The notes under the pieces are model-generated. The model saw only the letters and a list, made by a program, of their open reading frames with translations. It ran no database searches and was not told the origin of the DNA. From Streptomyces sannanensis (GTDB lineage: Bacteria > Actinomycetota > Actinomycetes > Streptomycetales > Streptomycetaceae), in contig NZ_BAAAYL010000001.1 in NCBI RefSeq assembly GCF_039536205.1, forward strand, positions 5,022,001-5,086,000: DNA of 64,000 nt, written 5' to 3'. The position numbers and the translations under genes are program-made. This document shows positions 18,231-27,603 of the stretch, piece after piece; position 1 is the first letter of the stretch; each line of letters opens with the position of its first letter.

Positions 18231-18788
18231 GTGATCGAAGAAATCCTCCTCGAGGCCGAGGAGAAGATGGAGAAGGCCGTCCTGGTCGCCAAGGAGGACT
18301 TCGCCGCGATCCGCACCGGGCGTGCGCACCCGGCGATGTTCAACAAGATCGTGGCCGACTACTACGGTGCGGTGACGCCGATCAACCAGCTGGCTTCGTT
18401 CGCGGTGCCCGAGCCCCGGATGGCCGTGATCACCCCGTTCGACAAGAGCGCGCTGCGCAACATCGAGCAGGCGATCCGCGACTCCGACCTCGGTGTCAAC
18501 CCGAGCAACGACGGCAACATCATCCGGGTGGTCTTCCCCGAGCTCACCGAGGACCGCCGCAAGGAGTTCATCAAGGTCGCCAAGAACAAGGGCGAGGACG
18601 CGAAGGTCTCCATCCGCTCCGTCCGCCGCAAGGCCAAGGACTCCCTCGACAAGCTGGTCAAGGACAAGGAGACCGGCGAGGACGAGGTGCGCCGTGCGGA
18701 GAAGGAGCTCGACGACACCACCGCGAAGTACGTCGCGCAGGTGGACGAGCTGCTCAAGCACAAGGAAGCCGAGCTCCTCGAAGTCTGA
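18231..18788 (+). CDS. frr: Ribosome recycling factor
   Basis: RRF with EF-G splits post-termination ribosomes. The GTG at 18231 ([16 protein letters not shown]) gives the standard 185 residues and sits after [18 protein letters not shown] and the C-terminal three-helix bundle residues ([19 protein letters not shown]) are typical. The TGA overlaps the cdsA ATG (TGATG). Confidence 0.98.
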   Translation: MIEEILLEAEEKMEKAVLVAKEDFAAIRTGRAHPAMFNKIVADYYGAVTPINQLASFAVPEPRMAVITPFDKSALRNIEQAIRDSDLGVNPSNDGNIIRVVFPELTEDRRKEFIKVAKNKGEDAKVSIRSVRRKAKDSLDKLVKDKETGEDEVRRAEKELDDTTAKYVAQVDELLKHKEAELLEV

Positions 18789-19816
18789 TGAACGACTCTT
18801 CCTGGGGGGCCCCGGCGGGTCCCACGTACGATGCGCAGGGTGCTCGGCAGACCCGGCCCGTGCCCATCGTGCCGGATGCAGGCAGAGACGCTGACGCACA
18901 CGACGACCGTGACCGGGGGGCCGCTCCGACGAGCGGCCCCCTGTTCCATGAAGGAAAGCCCCAGGAGCCCATGGCCAGCCCTACGCCGCCCCCGCAGAAG
19001 AAGCGGGCCGGCCGCGATCTGCGCGCCGCCATAGGGGTCGGCGTCGGGCTCGGCGCGGTCATCGTCGCCTCGCTGTTCATCGTCAAGGCCGTGTTCGTCG
19101 GCGTCATAGCGGCCGCTGTGGTCGTGGGGCTGTGGGAGCTCACCTCTCGCCTCCAGGAGCGCAAGGGCATCAAGGCTCCCTTGGTGCCGCTGGCGGTCGG
19201 CGGCGCGGCGATGGTCGCGTCCGGCTATGTGAGCGGCGCGGAGGGCGCGTGGGTGGCGATGGCGCTCACCGCGCTCGCCGTCCTGGTCTGGCGGATGACG
19301 GAGCCGCCCGAGGGCTATCTCAAGGATGTGACGGCAGGGGTCTTCGCGGCCTTCTACGTGCCGTTCCTGGCGACCTTCGTCGCGATGATGCTCACCGCGG
19401 ACGACGGTCCGCAGCGAGTGCTCACCTTCCTGCTGCTGACAGTGGTCAGCGACACCGGTGCGTATGCGGTCGGCTGGCGGTTCGGCAAGCACAAGCTGGC
19501 TCCGCGGATCAGCCCCGGGAAGACCCGCGAGGGTCTGGTCGGCGCGGTGACGTTCGCGATGGCGGCGGGTGCGCTGTGCATGCAGTACCTGATCGACGGC
19601 GGCAGCTGGTGGCAGGGCCTGCTGCTGGGCCTCGCGGTCGCGGCCAGCGCCACGCTGGGCGACCTCGGTGAGTCCATGATCAAGCGCGATCTCGGCATCA
19701 AGGACATGGGCACGCTGCTCCCCGGTCACGGGGGCATCATGGACCGGTTGGACTCGCTGCTGCCCACGGCGCCGGTGGTCTGGCTGCTGTTCGAGGCTTT
19801 CGTCGGCTCGGGCTGA
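18788..19816 (+). CDS. cdsA: Phosphatidate cytidylyltransferase
   Basis: CdsA makes CDP-diacylglycerol from phosphatidate and CTP, the branch point for phospholipids. The first 75 residues are a soluble, Pro/Asp-rich extension. About eight transmembrane segments follow, ending with the CDS signature (GDLGESMIKRDLGIKDMG, then PGHGGIMDRLDSL). The length is 342 residues. The ATG at 18788 overlaps the frr stop, giving tight coupling. A hairpin follows at 19837. Confidence 0.96.
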   Translation: MNDSSWGAPAGPTYDAQGARQTRPVPIVPDAGRDADAHDDRDRGAAPTSGPLFHEGKPQEPMASPTPPPQKKRAGRDLRAAIGVGVGLGAVIVASLFIVKAVFVGVIAAAVVVGLWELTSRLQERKGIKAPLVPLAVGGAAMVASGYVSGAEGAWVAMALTALAVLVWRMTEPPEGYLKDVTAGVFAAFYVPFLATFVAMMLTADDGPQRVLTFLLLTVVSDTGAYAVGWRFGKHKLAPRISPGKTREGLVGAVTFAMAAGALCMQYLIDGGSWWQGLLLGLAVAASATLGDLGESMIKRDLGIKDMGTLLPGHGGIMDRLDSLLPTAPVVWLLFEAFVGSG

Positions 19817-19836
19817 CCCGGGCCGGGTACTCTGGA

Positions 19837-19864
19837 AGGGCTCGTCGCATCTGTGGCGGGCCCT
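19837..19864 (+). terminator. Terminator after cdsA
   Basis: AGGGCTCG (19837-19844) pairs with CGGGCCCT (19857-19864), with one wobble, and TTTTCC follows. It is a modest stem with a T-rich tail, placed 20 bases after the cdsA stop. Confidence 0.55.
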
Positions 19865-19983
19865 TTTCCGGCCCCGCCGCAGCGGGGATGATCCGGTCAG
19901 GTCTCCGGGTTCCGGCATGATTCCGCCGTCGGCCCCGCACCGGCGGGGATCGCCCGGTTCGTCGTACTGAGGAGTTCCCTGCC

Positions 19984-21093
19984 ATGGCGCCCGAACCCGG
20001 TGTGCTCACTTTCGTCGCGCCCCGCGGAGCCAAGAAGCCCCCGCGGCACCTTGCCGACCTCACGCCCGCCGAGCGCAAGGAGGCCGTCGCCGCGATCGGC
20101 GAGAAGCCGTTCCGCGCCAAGCAGCTGTCACAGCACTACTTCGCGCGGTACGCCCACGATCCGGCCGAGTGGACCGACATCCCCGCAGCCGCCCGCGAGA
20201 AGCTCGCGGGCGAGCTGCTGCCCGAGCTGATGTCCGTGGTGCGGCACATCTCCTGCGACAACGACACCACCCGCAAGACCCTGTGGCGGCTGTTCGACGG
20301 CACGCTCGTCGAGTCCGTGCTGATGCGCTACCCGGACCGGGTCACCATGTGCATCTCCTCGCAGGCCGGCTGCGGAATGAACTGCCCGTTCTGCGCCACC
20401 GGGCAGGCCGGCCTGGACCGCAACCTCTCCACCGCCGAGATCGTGCACCAGATCGTCGACGGCATGCGCGCCCTGCGCGACGGGGAGATCCCCGGCGGCC
20501 CCGCGCGCCTGTCCAACATCGTCTTCATGGGCATGGGCGAGCCCCTTGCCAACTACAACCGCGTGGTCGGCGCCATCCGCCGGCTCACCGACCCCGAGCC
20601 GGACGGTCTGGGGCTCTCCCAGCGCGGCATCACCGTCTCCACGGTCGGCCTGGTCCCGGCCATGCACCGGTTCGCCGACGAAGGCTTCAAGTGCCGGCTC
20701 GCGGTCTCGCTGCACGCGCCCGACGACGAGCTGCGCGACACCCTCGTCCCGGTGAACACGCGCTGGAAGGTGCGGGAGGTGCTGGACGCGGCGTGGGAGT
20801 ACGCCGAGAAGTCCGGCCGCCGGATCTCCATCGAATACGCCCTGATCCGCGACATCAACGACCAGGCGTGGCGCGGCGATCTGCTGGGCCGCCTCCTCAA
20901 GGGCAAGCGGGTGCACGTCAACCTGATCCCGCTGAACCCCACGCCCGGCTCCAAGTGGACCGCGTCCCGGCCGGAGGACGAGAAGGCGTTCGTCGAGGCG
21001 ATCGCGGCCCATGGAGTGCCGGTCACCATCCGTGACACCCGGGGCCAGGAGATCGACGGAGCCTGCGGGCAGCTCGCGGCGGCGGAACGCTGA
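19984..21093 (+). CDS. rlmN: 23S rRNA (adenine-2503-C2)-methyltransferase RlmN
   Basis: This radical-SAM enzyme methylates A2503 of 23S rRNA and A37 of some tRNAs. The CxxxCxxC cluster is CGMNCPFC at about residues 129-136; [10 protein letters not shown], the substrate region [12 protein letters not shown] and the C-terminal catalytic Cys in GACGQL are present. The length is 369 residues. The paralogous Cfr resistance enzyme is less likely because of this core genomic context. The ATG follows GAGG. Confidence 0.95.
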   Translation: MAPEPGVLTFVAPRGAKKPPRHLADLTPAERKEAVAAIGEKPFRAKQLSQHYFARYAHDPAEWTDIPAAAREKLAGELLPELMSVVRHISCDNDTTRKTLWRLFDGTLVESVLMRYPDRVTMCISSQAGCGMNCPFCATGQAGLDRNLSTAEIVHQIVDGMRALRDGEIPGGPARLSNIVFMGMGEPLANYNRVVGAIRRLTDPEPDGLGLSQRGITVSTVGLVPAMHRFADEGFKCRLAVSLHAPDDELRDTLVPVNTRWKVREVLDAAWEYAEKSGRRISIEYALIRDINDQAWRGDLLGRLLKGKRVHVNLIPLNPTPGSKWTASRPEDEKAFVEAIAAHGVPVTIRDTRGQEIDGACGQLAAAER

Positions 21094-21146
21094 GTTTCGG
21101 CCGTCGGCACGGCTGATACCGTGCCTTCGTACAAATGAACACTTCC

Positions 21147-21232
21147 GACAGGGGAGCGCGCACAGCGCTGAGAGTGCGGCAGGGCCGCAGACCCTCGGAC
21201 CTGATCCGGGTCATACCGGCGTAGGGAGTCAA
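21147..21232 (+). promoter_or_regulatory. TPP riboswitch (THI element)
   Basis: The sequence shows the conserved thi-box parts in order: GGGGAGC at 21151, GCTGAGAG at 21167, GACCCTCGGACCTGATC at about 21190 and ATACCGGCGTAGGGA at about 21213. This is the aptamer that binds thiamine pyrophosphate. It ends a few bases before the ATG at 21240, and AGGGAG serves as both the 3' aptamer strand and the ribosome-binding site. This suggests translational control by sequestering that site. Confidence 0.96.
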
Positions 21233-21239
21233 CAACCTC

Positions 21240-22337
21240 ATGAACACTCGGCTTCGGCGTGCCATCGGCACCGCGCTCATCGGAGCTCTGGGCGTGGGCA
21301 CGCTCGCCGCCTGTGGCGACGAGGGGGCGAAGGACACCTCGTCCAAGGGCACCGAGTCGAAGACCGTGACCCTCGTCAGCCATGAGTCCTTCACCGCCTC
21401 GGACCCCGTCCTTCAGGCCTTCACGAAGGAAACCGGTTACACCGTCAAGGTGCTGAAGAGCGGGGACGCGGGAACCGCCCTCAACCAGGAGATCCTCACC
21501 AAGGGCTCCCCGCGCGGCGATGTCTTCTTCGGTGTGGACAACACCCTGCTCTCGCGTGCGCTCGACAACGACATTTTCGTGCCGTACGAGGCGAAGGGCC
21601 TGGAGCGGATCCCGGACGCGGTCCAGCTCGACAAGGACAAGCACAGGGTCACGCCCGTCGACACCGGCGACATCTGTGTCAACTACGACAAGAAGTACTT
21701 CGCCGACAAGAAGCTGGCGCCGCCGCAGTCCTTCGACGACCTGATCAAGCCCGCGTACAAGAACCTGCTGGTCACCGAGAACGCCGCGACCTCCTCGCCC
21801 GGCCTCGGCTTCCTGCTCGGCACGGTCGGCAAGTACGGCGAGGAGGGCTGGCAGGACTACTGGAAGAAGCTCAAGGCCAACGGCGTCAAGGTCGTCGACG
21901 GCTGGGAGCAGGCGTACAACCAGGAGTTCTCCGGGTCCGCCGCCGGCCGGAAGGCCAACGCGGACCGCCCGCTGGTCGTGTCGTACGCCTCCAGCCCGCC
22001 GGTCGAGGTGCTGTACGCCGAGCCGCAGCCGGCCGAGGCCCCGACCGGTGTCTCCACCGGCACCTGCTTCCGGCAGACCGAGTTCGCCGGCCTGCTGAAG
22101 GGCGCGAAGAACGAGGAGGGCGGAAAGGCCCTGCTGGACTTCCTGATCAGCAAGCGGTTCCAGGAGGACATGCCGCTGAACATGTTCGTCAACCCGGTGG
22201 TGCGGGACGCGAAACTCCCCGAGCTGTTCACCGAGCACGGCGTCACGATCGACAAGCCGGAGACCGTCGCTCCGGAGACGATCGCCAAGAACCGTGAGCA
22301 GTGGGTCCAGGCGTGGTCCTCGCTCGTGGTGAAGTAG
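21240..22337 (+). CDS. thiB: Thiamine ABC transporter substrate-binding lipoprotein
   Basis: This is an extracellular thiamine-binding protein of the TbpA/ThiB type. A signal sequence with lipobox LAAC (lipidated Cys25) is followed by a class II solute-binding fold (DVFFGVDNTLLSRALDN, PVDTGDICVNYDKKYF, PGLGFLLGTVGKYG). The length is 365 residues. It is directly controlled by the TPP riboswitch and followed by its permease and ATPase genes, which supports thiamine rather than iron or another ligand. Confidence 0.94.
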   Translation: MNTRLRRAIGTALIGALGVGTLAACGDEGAKDTSSKGTESKTVTLVSHESFTASDPVLQAFTKETGYTVKVLKSGDAGTALNQEILTKGSPRGDVFFGVDNTLLSRALDNDIFVPYEAKGLERIPDAVQLDKDKHRVTPVDTGDICVNYDKKYFADKKLAPPQSFDDLIKPAYKNLLVTENAATSSPGLGFLLGTVGKYGEEGWQDYWKKLKANGVKVVDGWEQAYNQEFSGSAAGRKANADRPLVVSYASSPPVEVLYAEPQPAEAPTGVSTGTCFRQTEFAGLLKGAKNEEGGKALLDFLISKRFQEDMPLNMFVNPVVRDAKLPELFTEHGVTIDKPETVAPETIAKNREQWVQAWSSLVVK

Positions 22338-24013
22338 CCGACAAGGCCGACCGGGCCCGGCGCGCCGTGGCGGACACGCGCGCCGGGAGCGCGGCAAGGC
22401 TCGGCCTGATGGTTCTGCCTGCCGTGTTCTTCGCGGTCTTCTTCGCCTGGCCCGTCGCCTCCATCGTGGGCCGTGGGCTCAGGACCGACACCGGCTGGCA
22501 GTTCGGCCGGATCGGAGAGGTGCTGACCCGTCCCGATCTGCTGGACGTGCTGTGGTTCACCACCTGGCAGGCCGTCGCCTCGACCGTGCTCACGCTGCTG
22601 ATCGCGTTGCCCGCCGCGTATGTCTTCGCCCGTTACGACTTCCGCGGGAAGCAACTGCTGCGGGCAGTGGTCACCGTGCCGTTCGTGCTGCCCACCGTTG
22701 TCGTCGGCACCGCCTTCCTGGCGCTGGTCGGGCGCGGCGGACTGCTCGACGAGGCGTGGGGCGTACGGCTCGACACCACCGTCTGGGCCATCCTGCTTGC
22801 CCATGTCTTCTTCAACTACGCCGTTGTCGTACGGACCGTGGGCGGTCTGTGGTCACAGCTCGACCCGCGCCAGGAGGAGGCCGCCCGGGTGCTCGGCGCC
22901 GGGCGGTTCGCGGCTTGGCGGCGTGTCACCCTGCCCGCGCTGGCGCCCGCCGTGGCGTCCGCCGCGCTCATGGTCTTCCTGTTCACCTTCTCCTCCTTCG
23001 GAGTCGTACTGATCCTGGGCGGCCCCGCCTTCTCCACCCTGGAAGTGGAGATCTACCGGCAGACCGCGCAGTTGCTCGACCTGCCCACCGCCGCGGTGCT
23101 GACGATGGTGCAGTTCGCCGCGGTCACCGCGATCCTCGCCGTGCACGGCTGGACCGTACGGCGGCGGGAGACCGCGCTGCGGCTGGTGGACCCCGCGACC
23201 ACCGCGCACCGGCCGCGCGGTGCGGGCCAATGGGCGCTTCTCGGCGCGGTCCTGGGCACGGTCCTGGTGCTGATCGTGGCACCGCTCGCGGTGCTGGTGG
23301 AGCGCTCGCTCTCCGGCCCCGACGGGTACGGCTTCACGTACTACCGGGCCCTCCGGACGGCCGACGGCACCTTCCTCGTACCGCCCGTCGAGGCCATCTG
23401 GAACTCGCTGCAGTACGCCCTCGCCGCGACCGCCATCGCGCTGCTCGTCGGCGGCCTCGCCGCGACCGCGCTCACCAGGCGCGCGGGCCGGTTCGTCCGC
23501 GGCTTCGACGCACTGCTGATGCTGCCGCTCGGGGTGTCCGCCGTCACCGTCGGCTTCGGTTTCCTGATCACCCTCGACGAGCCGCCGCTCGACCTGCGGA
23601 CGTCCTGGATCCTGGTTCCGCTGGCGCAGGCCCTGGTCGGCGTGCCCTTCGTCGTACGCACCATGCTGCCCGTACTGCGTGCCGTCGACGACCGGCTCCG
23701 TGAGGCCGCCGCCGTGCTCGGCGCCTCGCCGCTGCGCGCGTGGCGGGAGGTCGACCTGCCGATGGTGCGCCGGGCGCTGCTGATCGCGGCCGGTTTCGCC
23801 TTCGCCGTGTCGCTCGGCGAGTTCGGGGCGACCGTCTTCATCGCCCGGCCCGACCGTCCGACGCTGCCGGTCGCCGTGGCCCGGCTGCTGGGCCGGGTCG
23901 GTGATCTCAGCTACGGGCAGGCGATGGCCCTGAGCACGATTCTGATGCTGGTGTGCGCGGTGTCGCTGCTGCTGCTGGAGCGCATACGCACCGACCGGAC
24001 GGGGGAGTTCTGA
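22301..24013 (+). CDS. thiP: Thiamine ABC transporter permease (fused two-domain)
   Basis: This 570-residue permease has about 12 transmembrane segments in two homologous halves. Each half has an EAA loop: EEAARVLGAGRFAAWRRVTLP near residue 191 and REAAAVLGASPLRAWREVDLP near residue 467. The fused design is that of ThiP. The GTG at 22301 overlaps thiB by 37 bases; GTG 22313 or 22367 are alternatives. The stop overlaps the ATPase ATG. Confidence 0.92.
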   Translation: MGPGVVLARGEVADKADRARRAVADTRAGSAARLGLMVLPAVFFAVFFAWPVASIVGRGLRTDTGWQFGRIGEVLTRPDLLDVLWFTTWQAVASTVLTLLIALPAAYVFARYDFRGKQLLRAVVTVPFVLPTVVVGTAFLALVGRGGLLDEAWGVRLDTTVWAILLAHVFFNYAVVVRTVGGLWSQLDPRQEEAARVLGAGRFAAWRRVTLPALAPAVASAALMVFLFTFSSFGVVLILGGPAFSTLEVEIYRQTAQLLDLPTAAVLTMVQFAAVTAILAVHGWTVRRRETALRLVDPATTAHRPRGAGQWALLGAVLGTVLVLIVAPLAVLVERSLSGPDGYGFTYYRALRTADGTFLVPPVEAIWNSLQYALAATAIALLVGGLAATALTRRAGRFVRGFDALLMLPLGVSAVTVGFGFLITLDEPPLDLRTSWILVPLAQALVGVPFVVRTMLPVLRAVDDRLREAAAVLGASPLRAWREVDLPMVRRALLIAAGFAFAVSLGEFGATVFIARPDRPTLPVAVARLLGRVGDLSYGQAMALSTILMLVCAVSLLLLERIRTDRTGEF

Positions 24014-25038
24014 TGACCCTGCTGCGACTGGACGCCGTCACGGTCCGTTTCGGGGAGCGAAAGGCCCTCGACGGCGTCGACCTGGAGGTCGCCGAGCACG
24101 AGACCGTATGCGTGCTCGGGCCGAGCGGCTCCGGCAAGTCCACCCTGCTGCGGGCCGTCGCCGGGCTCCAGCCGGTCGACACCGGCCGGATCCTGCTGGG
24201 CGGCGCCGACCAGACGAGCGTGCCCACGCACCGGCGGGGCGTGGGACTGATGTTCCAGGACCACCAGCTCTTCCCTCAGCGTGACGTGGGCGGCAATGTC
24301 GCCTTCGGGCTGCGGATGCGCGGTGCGGCCCGGAGTGAACAGGAGCGGCGCGTCGCCGAGTTGCTGGACCTCGTGGGGCTGCCCGGCGCGGGGCGGCGGG
24401 CCGTCGCCGCGCTCTCCGGTGGCGAGCAGCAGCGAGTGGCGCTGGCCCGTGCACTCGCCCCGAGCCCGCGGCTGCTGATGCTCGACGAGCCGCTGGGTCA
24501 GCTCGACCGTACGCTCCGGGAGCGTCTCGTCGTAGAACTGCGGCAGCTCTTCGGACAGTTGGGGACGACCGTGCTGGCCGTCACGCACGACCAGGGTGAG
24601 GCTTTCGCGCTCGCCGACCGCGTCGTCGTGATGCGGGACGGGCGGATCGCGCAGGTCGGTACACCGCTGGAGGTCTGGCAGCGGCCTGCGTCCGCCTTCG
24701 TGGCGCGCTTCCTCGGCTTCGACAACGTGGTGCCGGCGACGGTCGCGGGCGAGGCCGCGGACACGCCGTGGGGCAAGGTGCCGGTGCCGGCGGGCGCGCC
24801 GCAGGGGCCGGGTGAACTGCTCGTACGTCCTGCCGGCGTGCGGCTCGTCGAGCCCCCGGAGGGCCTTCCCTGTACGGTGGCGGGCCGTACGTTCCGGGGT
24901 ACGCACGTCTCCGTGCTGCTCCGGCCGGAGGACGGCGCGCCCCTGCTGGAGGCCGCGTGCGCGCTGCGTGACGCGCCGGAGGACGGTGCGCGGGTGGGCG
25001 TCGCGTTCGATGCCGGCGAGGTCGTGGTCCTGAGCTGA
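24013..25038 (+). CDS. thiQ: Thiamine ABC transporter ATP-binding protein
   Basis: This 341-residue ATPase has Walker A GPSGSGKST (about 37-45), a Q loop in LMFQDHQLFPQ, signature LSGGEQQRVALARAL, Walker B LLMLDEPLGQLD and H loop VTHDQGEAFALAD. A C-terminal TOBE-like regulatory domain follows. Its ATG overlaps the permease stop (TGATG). The length with its extra C-terminal domain is greater than E. coli ThiQ and more like the PotA/FbpC group; the riboswitch operon fixes the thiamine assignment. Confidence 0.92.
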   Translation: MTLLRLDAVTVRFGERKALDGVDLEVAEHETVCVLGPSGSGKSTLLRAVAGLQPVDTGRILLGGADQTSVPTHRRGVGLMFQDHQLFPQRDVGGNVAFGLRMRGAARSEQERRVAELLDLVGLPGAGRRAVAALSGGEQQRVALARALAPSPRLLMLDEPLGQLDRTLRERLVVELRQLFGQLGTTVLAVTHDQGEAFALADRVVVMRDGRIAQVGTPLEVWQRPASAFVARFLGFDNVVPATVAGEAADTPWGKVPVPAGAPQGPGELLVRPAGVRLVEPPEGLPCTVAGRTFRGTHVSVLLRPEDGAPLLEAACALRDAPEDGARVGVAFDAGEVVVLS

Positions 25039-25039
25039 T

Positions 25040-25068
25040 GCCAGGACAGCAGTGCGCGCGGTCCTGGC
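25040..25068 (+). terminator. Hairpin after the thiamine operon
   Basis: GCCAGGAC (25040-25047) pairs with GTCCTGGC (25061-25068), directly after the ATPase stop. There is no T run. Confidence 0.5.
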
Positions 25069-25392
25069 GTGTGGCGTGCCGGTACGTCCGGGGGCACGGC
25101 CCATGGCCAGACCGGAGAGGCTGAACCGCCGCAGGCGACCGTGTGCGTCCACCGCCGGATATCCGGCCCGGGTGCGCCGGTCCACCCCGGCGCGATGCGT
25201 GCCCCCGCCGCAGTGCGGGCACACCCCGTGTGTGTCGCCGGCACGCGAGCGCCGCCCCGGTCCGCCCCATGGGACGGACCGGGAGCGTATCCGGCTTCGC
25301 CTGGTGGGGGAGGCCCGCGGGCTTCCGGGGGATGGTGCGGGCCGGTGGGCCCGATTGTGCCGGGGTCCGGGCGGAGCCCCGGTAAGGTGCGG

Positions 25393-25539
25393 CAACGGCC
25401 GCTCCGTGTCGACGGCCGGCAGCGCGGATGTACGCTCCGTCAGATCGACGGATCGCAGGTGGAATCCGTCGATCGGGCCGCGAGCGACCGCCTCGTCGAA
25501 TTCGGCCGGGGATGAGATCTCACGGTCATGGTGATCCAC
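25393..25539 (-). pseudogene. LOG-family protein remnant (N-terminus only)
   Basis: Starting from the GTG at 25539, the first 48 codons read DREISSPAEFDEAVARGP, then DGFHLRSVDLTERTSAL and VDTERP. This matches, from memory, the N-terminus of Streptomyces LOG-family (lysine decarboxylase-like/cytokinin-activating) proteins (DREIETLAEFD...RIQSVNLLERTFALL...DT). After about codon 49 the expected PGGxGT-containing Rossmann fold is absent and the frame turns into Arg/Pro-rich nonsense running antisense into the thiamine ATPase gene. I read this as a truncated remnant. The 25039-25543 gap holds nothing else except a short hairpin. Confidence 0.65.
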
Positions 25540-25543
25540 GCCG

Positions 25544-26731
25544 TCAGGGTGAGAGCGGGAGGACCGCGAGCTCGCCGACCAGCCAGGTCACCGGCGCGAA
25601 CAGGGCCAGCAGCGCGACCGCCCGCAGGGCCGCGGCGGCGCGCAGCAGTTTGGCGGGCGCGCCCAGGCGCAGCATGGTGTCACGCGTGCCGGCGCGGTCG
25701 TGTGTGGTCTCCAGAGCGGCGGTCAGCAGGGTGGCGACCGTACAGCCCATGACGAGGGCCGCGCCGAGCCCGGTGAGCGGACCGAACGCCGGGGGCTTGC
25801 CCGCGGCCGCGTACAGATTGGCGGCGGTGTACGTGGCCGCGGCGACGGCGCACAGCACGCCCAGCGGTCTCCCGATGCGCCGGGCCTCCGCCTGGAGTGC
25901 CCGCCCGGCGAGCAGCCGTACGGCGCCGGGGCGGGCGGCCTGGAGGAACCGGCCGCACAGGTGGGTGAGGCCGGGTCCGGCCATGGCGAGTCCGATCGCG
26001 GCGACGAGCCAGCCGGCCAGGACGCCTGCGGGGCTGCCTTGCAGTTCGCCGGGGAGTGGAAGCAGCGCGCTCCGGGCGTCGGGTGCGCTGCTGTTCGCCG
26101 CATATGCCCCCATGGCGAGCCCGGCGGTGGTCAGTGCCACGCCCCAGGGCAGTCCGGCGGGGGGCGGGGCGGGCTCTGTGCCGTCCTGGGCCGGGTCCTT
26201 ACCCGGCTTGCCGGGTTTGGTACGGCGAGGGCACAGGGCGAGCGCGGTCGCGCAGGAAGCGATGACCGGGGTCAGGGACAGAAGGATGAGAGCGGCGCCG
26301 AGCGGCAGTGGCCGGCCGGCGGCGAGCAGCCCGGCGGCGGCGCCGTCGAGGGGCAGTCCGCCGATGCCGCCCCGCATCTGGAGGAAGAGCAGCAGGGCGA
26401 GCATGCTGCCGAGGGCGGTGCAGAGGGCCGTGGACGCGGCGGCGATCGCGGTCAGCCGGACGGGCCCGAGCCCGATGGCGGACAGTCCGGGTCTGGGCCG
26501 GGTGCTGGGGTCCGTCCGGGCGACGGCGACCGCGAGATACGCGGTGGCGGCGAGCGGGACAGCGCACCACAGCAGTCGCAGGGAGGACTGCGCGGACTGC
26601 TCGGGGTGCGCCACGGCGTGGCTGAGGGTGCACAGCAGCAGGAAGCCTGTGCCCGCGGAGGAGGCGGCGACGAGCAGTCGGCGCAGCAGGACCAGGGGGT
26701 GGCTGCCGCGGGCTAGACGTAGAGCGAGCAC
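25544..26731 (-). CDS. Membrane permease-like protein of an ABC pair
   Basis: This 395-residue integral membrane protein has about eight to ten hydrophobic segments (for example SAGTGFLLLCTLSHAVA, AIAAASTALCTALGSMLALLL and LGAALVMGCTVATLLTAAL) and a basic N-terminus. I recognise no close family; the layout resembles FtsX/MacB-type permeases. Its start overlaps the ATPase gene by 19 bases on the same strand, so the two form an operon and probably a transporter. The exported substrate is unknown. Confidence 0.75.
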   Translation of the reverse strand: MLALRLARGSHPLVLLRRLLVAASSAGTGFLLLCTLSHAVAHPEQSAQSSLRLLWCAVPLAATAYLAVAVARTDPSTRPRPGLSAIGLGPVRLTAIAAASTALCTALGSMLALLLFLQMRGGIGGLPLDGAAAGLLAAGRPLPLGAALILLSLTPVIASCATALALCPRRTKPGKPGKDPAQDGTEPAPPPAGLPWGVALTTAGLAMGAYAANSSAPDARSALLPLPGELQGSPAGVLAGWLVAAIGLAMAGPGLTHLCGRFLQAARPGAVRLLAGRALQAEARRIGRPLGVLCAVAAATYTAANLYAAAGKPPAFGPLTGLGAALVMGCTVATLLTAALETTHDRAGTRDTMLRLGAPAKLLRAAAALRAVALLALFAPVTWLVGELAVLPLSP

Positions 26732-27438
26732 GCGGCCCGGCCTTCCGTCTCGGCAAGGCGGGAGGTGCCGACCCGTCGGCCGTCCATGAGGCCGATCGTG
26801 CGGTCGGCGAGTTCGGCGATGTCGTCGTCATGGCTGGCGAGGACGACGGTGATGCGGTGCGAACGGGCCGCGGCGGTGAGGGTGCGCAGGGCGTGGGCGC
26901 GGTCGGCCCGGTGCAGGGTGGCGGTGGGCTCGTCGGCGAAGAGGACCGCGGGGGTGGTCACCAGGGCGCGGGCGATGGCGACCCGCTGGCGCTGGGCCTG
27001 GAGCAGGGCATGGGGGCGTTTGGTGGCGCAGGAGCCGATGTCGAGGCGTTCCAGCCATTCGACGGCGGTGGTCCTGGCGGACCGGTGCGAGCTGCCGCGC
27101 AGCAGCAGCGGCAGGGCCGCGTTCTCCCAGGCGTTCAGTTCCGGTACGAGTCCGGGCTCAGGGCCGATCCAGCCGAACCTGTCCAGGCGCAGGCGCTCGC
27201 GGGCAAGCCGGCCCATGGTGTGCACGGGGGTGCTGTTGAACCACACCTCGCCCTGCTGCGGGATCAGCTCGCCGGAGAGGCAGCGCAGCAGGGTCGTCTT
27301 GCCGCAGCCCCGTGGGCCGTAGAGGGCGAGGATCTCGCCCTCGCGCACCCCGAGGGACACGCCGTTGAGCGCGGGGGAGCCGCTGTGGGTGTGATGCAGG
27401 GAGCGCGCCCAGAGCACGTCGTTGTCCGGCGGGGCCAT
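26713..27438 (-). CDS. ABC transporter ATPase with degenerate signature motif
   Basis: This 241-residue ATPase is of the MacB/LolD type. Walker A is GPRGCGKTT (about 38-46), Walker B VLFADEPTATL and the H loop VLASHDDD. The ABC signature is unusual: LLQAQRQRVAIARAL in place of LSGGQ-QRVAIARAL. The ATG at 27438 follows GAGGTG; an upstream GTG (27447) is less likely. It is the first gene of a two-gene operon with the membrane protein. Confidence 0.85.
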   Translation of the reverse strand: MAPPDNDVLWARSLHHTHSGSPALNGVSLGVREGEILALYGPRGCGKTTLLRCLSGELIPQQGEVWFNSTPVHTMGRLARERLRLDRFGWIGPEPGLVPELNAWENAALPLLLRGSSHRSARTTAVEWLERLDIGSCATKRPHALLQAQRQRVAIARALVTTPAVLFADEPTATLHRADRAHALRTLTAAARSHRITVVLASHDDDIAELADRTIGLMDGRRVGTSRLAETEGRAACSLYV

Positions 27439-27550
27439 GGCGAACACCTCGGTTCAGATCGGATTCCGTCCCCCGTCCGGGGGAACGAAGACGAGGCCGA
27501 TGGGTCACTCGAACCGTAGGTATTGAGATGCGGGCAGCGCGGAAAGCACG

Positions 27551-27596
27551 CGGCCCGGGTGCCTCCGTTCCCACTCGAACGGAGGCACCCGGGCCG
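27551..27596 (-). terminator. Perfect 20-bp terminator hairpin
   Basis: Positions 27551-27570 and 27577-27596 are perfect 20-base complements around a six-base loop. It lies downstream of the aminotransferase on the minus strand and upstream of the ABC operon, so it should insulate them. It is the most stable-looking hairpin in the window. Confidence 0.85.
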
Positions 27597-27603
27597 GTTG
27601 ATC

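Noticed and set aside
21240..25038. Iron (FbpABC-type) importer
   Set aside because: The three genes look similar to ferric-iron systems, but a complete TPP riboswitch directly in front makes thiamine the better assignment.
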